NCBI GenBank assembly: GCA_035697145.1
Contig: DASSDL010000176.1
Span: 1-11,914 of the forward strand
Direction of reading: 5' to 3'
Source of the DNA: DASQUK01 sp035697145
Lineage (GTDB): Bacteria > Actinomycetota > Acidimicrobiia > Acidimicrobiales > VFJN01
DNA: 11,914 nucleotides
This document shows positions 7,071-11,914 of the stretch, piece by piece. Numbering within the stretch: the first letter of the stretch is position 1; each line of letters opens with the position of its first letter. Both the position numbers and the translations under genes were made by a program. Below the pieces are notes generated by a model. That model saw only the letters and a program-made list of their open reading frames with translations. It searched no databases and was not told the origin of the DNA.

Positions 7071-8275
7071 ACGCCGAGTCGGGCGCTGCCCCCGCGTCGG
7101 TCCTCCCCGACATCCGCTACCTGCGCAGCCGCGGCGGGGAGCAGCGCGCGACCTATTTCGAGCTGTTCTTCGACCTCGTCTACGTGTTCGCCATCACCCA
7201 GCTCTCGCACCACCTGCTGGCGGACCTCACGTGGGCGGGTGCTGCCGAGGCGGCACTCCTGCTGTGCGCCGTCTACTGGGCCTGGAACTACACCACGTGG
7301 ATGACCAACTGGTTCAACCCCGACGTGTCGGTGGTCCGGTTGGTGCTGGTGCTCGTGATGCTGGCCAGCCTGCTCATGGCCGTCGCCATCCCCGAGGGCT
7401 TCGGCGACCACGGGTTGCTGTTCGCCGCCAGTTACTGCGCGCTGCAGGTCGGGCGCAACGCCTTCGTCGTGGGCGTGACCCCGCCGGGCCCGTTCCACCG
7501 CAACTTCCAGCAGATCCTCGCCTGGAGCGTCCTGTCGGTCCCGCTGTGGATCGGCGGCGCACTGGTGCACGGCAATGCGCGCTGGGCGTTGTGGCTGGCG
7601 GCGTTCGCGCTCGACCTGGCGGCGCCGCTGGCCCGGTTCTGGCTCCCGGGGTTCGGTGGTGGCACCCCGATGATCGAGTGGGCGATCGACGCCGGACACT
7701 TCGCCGAGCGCTTCCAGCTGTTTGTGATCATCGTCCTGGGCGAGAGCATCGTGCTCGCCGGCGCCACCGCCACGGACGTCGGGTTGGAGGCGTCGGTTGT
7801 CGTCGCCTTGTGCTTCGCGTTCCTCTCGTCGGTGGCGCTGTGGTGGCTCTACTTCGGCCACGTGGCGACGGTGGCGGTACGGCGCATGGCCGCCGCCGAG
7901 GTTCCGGGGCAGGTGGGCCGCGACGCCTACACCTATCTCCACCTGCCGATCGTCGCCGGGATCCTGCTCGCCGCCATCGGCGACGAGCTCGTGATCGCCC
8001 ATCCCGGTGACGAGCTGGGGACGGCGGGCGCGCTGGTCACCCTGGGAGGGCCGGCGCTGTACCTGCTCGGCGTCGTGGCCTTCGGCGCCCGCGTCGGACG
8101 CCACCAGCCGTGGACGCGTACGGCGGCGGCCGCGCTGCTCCTGGCGGCGGTGCCGCTGGCCGCTGAGGCCCCGGGGTTGCTGGTGGCGGGTCTGGCGACG
8201 GTGCTGCTGATCGCCTTGGTCGTCGGTGACCGCCTGGGCGTCGGCCACCCGATGTCCCGGGACCCGGGTCCCTGA
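7067..8275 (+). CDS. Low temperature requirement protein A (LtrA) family membrane protein
   Basis: A 402-residue polytopic membrane protein with roughly ten hydrophobic segments. The two LtrA family signatures are present: 'ATYFELFFDLVYVFAITQLSHHLL' near the N-terminus (F31-E-L-F-F-D36) and 'HFAERFQLFVIIVLGESIVLAGAT' (H211 to past E226), with charged residues inside membrane helices. LtrA was named from a Listeria mutant unable to grow in the cold; its biochemical activity is not established, so no transport or enzyme role is claimed. Start ATG 7067 overlaps the nucleosidase stop (ATGA), implying coupled translation. The gene ends 28 bases from the convergent padR gene. The last third carries hydrophobic helices rich in Ala/Leu ('TAAAALLLAAVPLAAEAPGLLVAGLATVLLIALVVG'). 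Confidence 0.9.
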   Translation: MNAESGAAPASVLPDIRYLRSRGGEQRATYFELFFDLVYVFAITQLSHHLLADLTWAGAAEAALLLCAVYWAWNYTTWMTNWFNPDVSVVRLVLVLVMLASLLMAVAIPEGFGDHGLLFAASYCALQVGRNAFVVGVTPPGPFHRNFQQILAWSVLSVPLWIGGALVHGNARWALWLAAFALDLAAPLARFWLPGFGGGTPMIEWAIDAGHFAERFQLFVIIVLGESIVLAGATATDVGLEASVVVALCFAFLSSVALWWLYFGHVATVAVRRMAAAEVPGQVGRDAYTYLHLPIVAGILLAAIGDELVIAHPGDELGTAGALVTLGGPALYLLGVVAFGARVGRHQPWTRTAAAALLLAAVPLAAEAPGLLVAGLATVLLIALVVGDRLGVGHPMSRDPGP

Positions 8276-8278
8276 TCC

Positions 8279-8296
8279 CACGGCCTCGGCCGCGTG
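8279..8296. terminator. Possible bidirectional terminator between ltrA-like and padR genes
   Basis: The 28-base gap between two convergent stop codons contains an imperfect inverted repeat: CACGGCC facing GGCCGCGTG, about six paired bases with a CTCG loop and small bulges. An overlapping short CGCG-TGA-CGCG repeat (8291-8301) lies beside it. There is no T-run on either side. Position between convergent genes is the main argument. Confidence 0.25.
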
Positions 8297-8303
8297 ACGC
8301 GGG

Positions 8304-8822
8304 TCAGGCGTCGGGCTTGCCGAGCGCGTCGAGGAAGGCGGCGACGGCGGCGGCGGAGTGGTGGCGCCACATGGCAACGTGATCCGTCCTCGGTGGCTCG
8401 ACTGCCCGTTGGTCGAGGAGACCCGCGAACGCCCCCCGCTGGGCCCGGACGAGGTCGTCCGGCTCGAGACCGAGCTGTTCGGTGATGACGAGCTTGAGCA
8501 GGAAGGCGTTGCGCACGTCGCGGATGTGTTTGACGGGCGTGACGAGCCAGCCCCGAAGGTCTGCGCGCCCCCGGGCCGTGGGACCGTAGACGGTGCGGGG
8601 CGGACCGGCGGTGCTCGGCTCGGTGCGGCTGGGTTCGACCAGGCCGAGCGCCTCGAGCCGTTCGAGGGCGCGGTAGACGAGCTGTCGGGTCAGGTGCCAG
8701 ACGTCGCCGATCGGGGTGCCGGCGCGGAGCGCGGCGGCGATGTCGTAGCCGTGGCGGGGCCGCTCGGCGAGCACCCCGAGGACGGCCCACTCGTTGAGCG
8801 AGAGGGTCGGGCGGCGTTCCAC
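8304..8822 (-). CDS. PadR family transcriptional regulator
   Basis: A 172-residue winged-helix regulator on the minus strand. 'PTLSLNEWAVLGVLAERPRHGYDIAAAL' is the typical PadR opening, followed by 'VWHLTRQLVYRALERLEALGLVEPSRTEPSTAGPPRTVYGPTARGRADLRGWL', the recognition helix and wing ending in the conserved Y-x-x-T-x-x-G; a shorter C-terminal helical dimerisation domain follows. The GTG whose complement is 8820-8822 is preferred because PadR proteins begin a few residues before 'LSL'. The longer frame from 8885 adds a low-complexity Ser/Arg tail and would leave only 14 bases to modA. The gene is divergent from modABC and shares a 77-base intergenic region with it, so it may control itself and the transporter (inference). 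The ligand is unknown. Confidence 0.9.
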   Translation of the reverse strand: MERRPTLSLNEWAVLGVLAERPRHGYDIAAALRAGTPIGDVWHLTRQLVYRALERLEALGLVEPSRTEPSTAGPPRTVYGPTARGRADLRGWLVTPVKHIRDVRNAFLLKLVITEQLGLEPDDLVRAQRGAFAGLLDQRAVEPPRTDHVAMWRHHSAAAVAAFLDALGKPDA

Positions 8823-8860
8823 GCCCCCGAGGTTGCCACGACGGCCCGCCGAGGCGCGAC

Positions 8861-8869
8861 TGCTAGGTT
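8861..8869 (+). promoter_or_regulatory. Extended -10 promoter candidate for modABC
   Basis: TGCTAGGTT reads as an extended -10 (TGn followed by TAGGTT, a TAnnnT hexamer) about 30 bases before modA. A TTGCCA at 8833-8838 resembles a -35 but is 25 bases away, too far to pair with it. The -10 is flanked by a direct repeat GCGACT at 8856-8861 and 8874-8879, centred 18 bases apart, which could be an operator for PadR or a molybdate-responsive regulator. Confidence 0.4.
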
Positions 8870-8899
8870 CACTGCGACTAAACACCCCCCGGGGGAACC

Positions 8900-9697
8900 A
8901 TGAAGCTCCGTGTGCTGCGGCTTCTCGCCGTCGTCAGCGTGCCCGCCCTGGTCTTGGCCGCGTGCGGCGGCGATGACGCTGCCAGCTCGTCGACGCCGGG
9001 GGCGCCCGCCGACGAGCCCGCGCTGGATGGCGACATCGCGGTGTTCGCCGCCGCGTCGCTGACCGACGCGTTCACGGAGCTCGGGACCGCCTTCGAGTCG
9101 GAAAACGAAGATGTCTCCGTCGAGTTCAACTTCGGCGCATCGTCGGCCCTGCGCGAGCAGATCCTGGCCGGCGCCCCGGCCGATGTCTTCGCATCGGCGA
9201 ACACCTCGAACATGGACCAGGTAGTCGACGGCGGCGCCTCCACGGGTCCCGAGAACTTCGCGACCAACCAGCTGCAGATCGCGGTGCCGGCCGGGAACGA
9301 GGCGGGAGTCACCGGGCTGGACGATTTCGCCAACGCCGACCTGCTCATCGGGCTGTGCGCCGCTGAGGTGCCATGCGGGGAGTTGGGCCGCGAGGCGCTG
9401 GCCAATGCCGGGGTCGCCCCCTCGGTGGACACGAACGAACCGGACGTCCGGTCGTTGCTCACCAAGGTCGAAGCCGGTGATCTCGACGCCGGGATCGTCT
9501 ACGTCACCGACGTCCTCGCTGCGGGGGACGCCGTCGAGAGCATCGACATCCCCGCCGACGAGAACGTGATCGCCACCTATCCGATCGCGGCACTCACCGG
9601 CGCCGCCGACGCCGCCGTCGCCGACGCGTTCGTCGAGTTCGTGCTCTCGGACGCGGGCCAGCAGGTCCTCGACTCCTACGGCTTCGACGCGCCGTGA
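8900..9697 (+). CDS. modA: Molybdate ABC transporter substrate-binding lipoprotein ModA
   Basis: A 265-residue extracellular receptor that captures molybdate or tungstate and delivers it to ModB. The signal peptide 'RLLAVVSVPALVLAAC' ends in lipobox L-A-A-C with Cys22, so the protein is membrane-anchored, as expected in a Gram-positive-type cell. Family motifs are 'DIAVFAAASLTDAFTELGTAFE' (oxyanion-binding Ser in A-A-S-L), 'FGASSALREQILAGAPADVFASANTSNM', 'LLIGLCAAEVPCGELGREAL' and 'VRSLLTKVEAGDLDAGIVYVTDV'. ATG 8900 is preceded by GGGGG (8891-8895) with a short 4-base spacer. Its stop overlaps the modB GTG by four bases (GTGA). No Moco riboswitch is visible in the short leader. Confidence 0.97.
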   Translation: MKLRVLRLLAVVSVPALVLAACGGDDAASSSTPGAPADEPALDGDIAVFAAASLTDAFTELGTAFESENEDVSVEFNFGASSALREQILAGAPADVFASANTSNMDQVVDGGASTGPENFATNQLQIAVPAGNEAGVTGLDDFANADLLIGLCAAEVPCGELGREALANAGVAPSVDTNEPDVRSLLTKVEAGDLDAGIVYVTDVLAAGDAVESIDIPADENVIATYPIAALTGAADAAVADAFVEFVLSDAGQQVLDSYGFDAP

Positions 9698-10506
9698 ACC
9701 GCCGGCGCCCGGGTGCGAGGAGGGCGAAACAGCAGCGGGCCCCGTGGCTGGTCCTCCCCCTCGCGGCCGCCGCCGTGGCCTATGTCGCCGTGCCCTTCGT
9801 GGCGCTGCTGCAGCGCGCACCGTGGTCGAATCTCAGTGACCTGGTCGGGCGCCCGGTCGTCATCGACGCCCTGCGGCTCAGCATGACCACCGCCCTCGCC
9901 GCCACCGGGATCGCGTTGCTGCTAGGCATCCCGCTCGCCTGGGTGCTCGCCCGCACCCGTTTCCCGGGACGATCGGCGGCGCGGGCGTTGGTGATCCTGC
10001 CGATGGTCCTGCCCCCCGTGGTGGGTGGCGCCGCGCTGCTCTTCGCGTTCGGGCGGCGCGGCCTGCTCGGCGGCCCGGTCTACGACTCGACCGGGTTCCT
10101 GCTGCCCTTCTCGATGTGGGGCGTCGTCGCCGCCAACACGTTCGTCGCCATGCCGTTCCTGGTCCTCACGGTCGAGTCCGGGCTGCGCGCCGCCGATCCC
10201 CGCTACGAGGACGCCGCCGCCACCCTGGGCGCAAGCCGCTCGATGATCTTCCGGCGCATCACCGTGCCGCACGCGGCGCCGTCCATCATCGCCGGCGCCG
10301 TACTGTGCTGGGCGCGGGCCCTCGGGGAGTTCGGCGCGACCGTCACCTTCGCGGGCAACCTCCAGGGCCGGACCCAGACCATGCCCCTCGCCGTGTTCCT
10401 CGCCCTCGAGTCCGACCGCGACGCCGCCATCGCCCTGTCGCTCGTGCTCATCGCCGTGTCGCTGGCGGTGCTGCTCCCGCTCCGCGACCGGTGGCTGTCC
10501 GTCTGA
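9694..10506 (+). CDS. modB: Molybdate ABC transporter permease ModB
   Basis: A 270-residue inner-membrane permease forming the molybdate channel as a dimer. A basic N-terminus is followed by hydrophobic helices starting at 'WLVLPLAAAAVAYVAVPFVALL'. 'SMTTALAATGIALLLGIPLAWVLARTRFPG' and 'LPMVLPPVVGGAALLFAFGRRGLLG' are characteristic of ModB/CysT permeases. The cytoplasmic EAA loop that docks on the ATPase is 'EDAAATLGASRSMIFRRITVPHAAPSI' beginning at E172, and the ModB-typical 'CWARALGEFGATVTFAGN' follows. GTG 9694 overlaps the modA stop, and modC begins one base after the stop, so the three genes form one translationally coupled operon. Confidence 0.96.
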   Translation: MNRRRPGARRAKQQRAPWLVLPLAAAAVAYVAVPFVALLQRAPWSNLSDLVGRPVVIDALRLSMTTALAATGIALLLGIPLAWVLARTRFPGRSAARALVILPMVLPPVVGGAALLFAFGRRGLLGGPVYDSTGFLLPFSMWGVVAANTFVAMPFLVLTVESGLRAADPRYEDAAATLGASRSMIFRRITVPHAAPSIIAGAVLCWARALGEFGATVTFAGNLQGRTQTMPLAVFLALESDRDAAIALSLVLIAVSLAVLLPLRDRWLSV

Positions 10507-10507
10507 C

Positions 10508-11563
10508 GTGCTCCACGCCGCCATCGAAGTCCACCTCGGCGCCTTCCGGCTCGACATCGACGTTGACGTCGACGACGGCGAGGTGGTCGCCCTGCTCGGG
10601 CCCAACGGCGCCGGCAAGACCACCGCCTTGCGCGTCATCGCCGGCCTCCAACCCCTCGATAACGGCCGCATCGAGCTCGACGGCTCGGTGCTCGACGACC
10701 CCGCGGCCGACGTCTTCGTCCCCACCGCCGAACGCCCCATCGGCGTGGTGTTCCAGGACTACCTGCTCTTCCCCCGCCTCAGCGCGCTCGACAACGTCGC
10801 CTTCGGGCTCCGTGCCCGCGGCCACGGCAAGGCCAGCGCCCGCAACCGGGCCCGCGACTGGCTCGAACGCTTCGCCCTCGCCGAGCACGCCTACGCCAAA
10901 CCCCGCACGCTCTCCGGTGGCCAGGCCCAACGGGTCGCCCTCGCCCGCGCCCTGGCGACGGACCCCCGCCTCCTGCTACTCGACGAACCCCTCGCCGCCC
11001 TCGACGCCGGCACCCGTCTCCAGGTGCGCACCGAGCTGCGCCGCCATCTCGCCACCTTCCACGGCGCCCGGCTTCTCGTCACCCACGACCCGGTCGACGC
11101 CCTCGTCCTCGCCGACCGCCTCGTCATCGTCGAACAGGGCCACATCACGCAAACCGGCACCCCGGCGGCCGTAACCGCCCGGCCGGCCTCGCGCTACATC
11201 GCCCAACTCGTCGGCATCAACCTCCTCCATGGCACCGCCACCGGCGAACACACCGTTCGCCTCGACACGGGCGCCGAGCTCACCGTCGCCGACCCCCTTC
11301 CCGGCCTCGACATCGCCCTCGCCATCCGTCCCCAAGCCATCGCCCTCCACCGCCAAACTCCCGACGGCAGCCCCCGCAACGCCTGGGCCGCCACCGTCAC
11401 CGACCTCGAGGCCGACCGCGACCGCGTCCGCGTCAGCCTCGCCGGACCCGTTCCCGCCACGGCCGAGATCACCCCGGCAGCCGTCGCGGACCTCGACCTC
11501 GCACCGGGCATCAGCGTCTGGGCCACCGTCAAGGCGGTCGATCTGACCGCCTACGAACGCTGA
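10508..11563 (+). CDS. modC: Molybdate ABC transporter ATPase ModC
   Basis: A 351-residue ATPase that powers the ModB channel. Walker A G-P-N-G-A-G-K-T-T is at residues 31-39, the Q-loop at Q83 ('VVFQDYLLFPRLSALDNVAFGL'), the ABC signature L-S-G-G-Q at 135-139, Walker B 'LLLLDE' at 155-160 with catalytic E160, and the H-loop at H193. The C-terminal ~70 residues ('LAIRPQAIAL...VWATVKAVDLTAYER') form one TOBE domain that senses the oxyanion in ModC/CysA-type ATPases. GTG 10508 lies one base after modB. Bases are strikingly C-rich over G compared with modA, with most Leu codons CTC and many C-ending codons; the cause is not known. Sulfate/thiosulfate CysA is the alternative, but linkage to ModA favours molybdate. 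Confidence 0.95.
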   Translation: MLHAAIEVHLGAFRLDIDVDVDDGEVVALLGPNGAGKTTALRVIAGLQPLDNGRIELDGSVLDDPAADVFVPTAERPIGVVFQDYLLFPRLSALDNVAFGLRARGHGKASARNRARDWLERFALAEHAYAKPRTLSGGQAQRVALARALATDPRLLLLDEPLAALDAGTRLQVRTELRRHLATFHGARLLVTHDPVDALVLADRLVIVEQGHITQTGTPAAVTARPASRYIAQLVGINLLHGTATGEHTVRLDTGAELTVADPLPGLDIALAIRPQAIALHRQTPDGSPRNAWAATVTDLEADRDRVRVSLAGPVPATAEITPAAVADLDLAPGISVWATVKAVDLTAYER

Positions 11564-11590
11564 ACCCGCCGTGGGGACAAACTGGGCCGA

Positions 11591-11622
11591 TGGGCGGTGG
11601 TCCTGCCGCGGCCCACCGCCCA
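11591..11622. terminator. Hairpin with perfect 10-bp stem between modC and MMPL gene
   Basis: TGGGCGGTGG (11591-11600) and CCACCGCCCA (11613-11622) are exact reverse complements with a 12-base loop. The hairpin lies in the 72-base gap between two convergent stop codons, so it can act on both transcripts. No T-tract follows on either strand, which is common for GC-rich actinobacterial intrinsic terminators. The stem is seen directly; termination is inferred. Confidence 0.6.
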
Positions 11623-11635
11623 CCGGGCGAATCGG

Positions 11636-11914
11636 TCAATCGACCAGCGCTGGCTGCGGCACCCGTGAGGGCTCCGGGACGGCCGGGCCGCGGCCGGGCT
11701 CGTAGTCCGGTTCCGGCAGCCCGGTGCCGCCCTCGACGTCGAGGTTGGGCAGCCGCCGGTCGAGCCAGCCGGGCAGCCACCAGTTCCAGTCGCCCAGCAG
11801 CTTCATGGTGGCGGGGACCAGCACGATCCGGACGATGGTGGCGTCGATGAACACCGCGGTGGCCAGCCCGAGGCCGAACATCTTGATGATCGGGTCGTCG
11901 CCCAGCACGAAGGC
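11636..11914 (-). CDS. MMPL/RND-family transporter, C-terminal fragment (5' end outside window)
   Basis: The last ~92 residues of an MMPL-type RND membrane transporter on the minus strand; the frame runs off the right edge, where the outermost codons read Ala-Phe before 'VLGDDPIIKMFGLGLATAVFIDATIVRIVLVPATMKLLGDWNWWLPGWLDRRLP'. This last transmembrane helix with its 'D-A-T-I-V-R' and 'P-A-x-M-x-L-x-G-x-x-N-W-W-x-P-x-W-L' tail is the hallmark end of MmpL/YdfJ proteins, which export lipids or other hydrophobic compounds using proton flow. A ~35-residue acidic/Pro-rich cytoplasmic tail follows. The stop is at 11636-11638. Convergent with modC; no functional link between them is evident. The valine at 11906-11908 is internal, not the start. 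Substrate unknown. Confidence 0.93.
   Translation of the reverse strand, partial: AFVLGDDPIIKMFGLGLATAVFIDATIVRIVLVPATMKLLGDWNWWLPGWLDRRLPNLDVEGGTGLPEPDYEPGRGPAVPEPSRVPQPALVD

Noticed and set aside
6962..8377. 471-codon minus-strand frame rich in H, Q and R
   Set aside because: Antisense to the LtrA gene; repetitive charged composition and no family signal.
8823..8885. Longer padR start at 8885
   Set aside because: Would add a non-conserved Ser/Arg/Gly tail before the PadR domain and leave 14 bases for the divergent modA promoter.
8886..8895. CCCCCGGGGG palindrome over the modA ribosome-binding site as an RNA switch
   Set aside because: It has no loop bases, so it cannot form a proper hairpin; the G-run is better explained as the ribosome-binding site.
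8823..8899. Molybdenum-cofactor riboswitch upstream of modA
   Set aside because: The region is too short and shows none of the expected multi-stem structure.
8690..9820. 376-codon minus-strand frame opposite modA
   Set aside because: modA motifs and lipobox are decisive for the plus strand; the antisense product is low complexity.
10116..11174. 352-codon plus-strand frame across modB and modC
   Set aside because: Out of frame with both transporter genes; product is Arg-rich then Pro/Ser/Thr-rich, an artefact of C-rich codons.
1..11914. Mobile elements, CRISPR arrays, tRNA/rRNA genes
   Set aside because: No transposase, integrase, terminal repeat, spaced repeat array or tRNA-like cloverleaf noticed on either strand by reading; not tested with a search program.

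Overview
This is a GC-rich bacterial window. Nine of its eleven complete genes start with GTG, genes are packed into overlapping clusters, secreted proteins carry lipobox signals, and it has an F420-type luciferase-like oxidoreductase, an LtrA-family membrane protein and an MMPL transporter. This points to an actinomycete-type genome. The sister lineage Acidimicrobiia or a related uncultured actinobacterium is my inference; nothing in the window fixes the species. It looks like chromosome with metabolic and transport genes. I see no insertion sequence, phage, CRISPR, tRNA or rRNA.

Layout. (1) 1-2161, plus strand: the end of a cytochrome P450, an acyl-CoA dehydrogenase and a TetR regulator, closely spaced and probably one catabolic unit for a hydrophobic acid, lipid or sterol-like substrate. 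(2) 2172-5332, plus strand: two translationally adjacent beta-propeller lipoproteins. The first is PQQ/PVA-dehydrogenase-like with an unassigned C-terminal domain; the second is SMP-30/NHL-like. A dyad, with a second competing hairpin, sits exactly on the start of the first. (3) 5333-6314: a promoter with the long-spacer, dyad-in-spacer layout of MerR-family targets, followed by an LLM-class F420-type oxidoreductase. (4) 6354-8275, plus strand: an MTA/SAH-nucleosidase-like enzyme overlapping an LtrA-family membrane protein. (5) 8304-8822, minus strand: a PadR-family regulator, divergent from (6) 8900-11563, plus strand: a complete molybdate ABC transporter modA-modB-modC. (7) 11636 to the window end, minus strand: the C-terminus of an MMPL/RND transporter, convergent with modC and separated from it by a perfect 10-bp-stem hairpin.

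How they work together. The modABC genes form a self-contained molybdate uptake system (lipoprotein receptor, membrane channel, ATPase); PadR may control it because of the shared 77-bp divergent intergenic region. The TetR gene is placed to control either the upstream P450/dehydrogenase unit or the downstream propeller pair. No exotic defence or mobile system is evident. The most notable signals are regulatory: the MerR-type promoter at 5350-5380, the dyad over the propeller gene start at 2149-2180, and the uncharacterised secreted propeller pair. No gene-free stretch exceeds about 100 bases.
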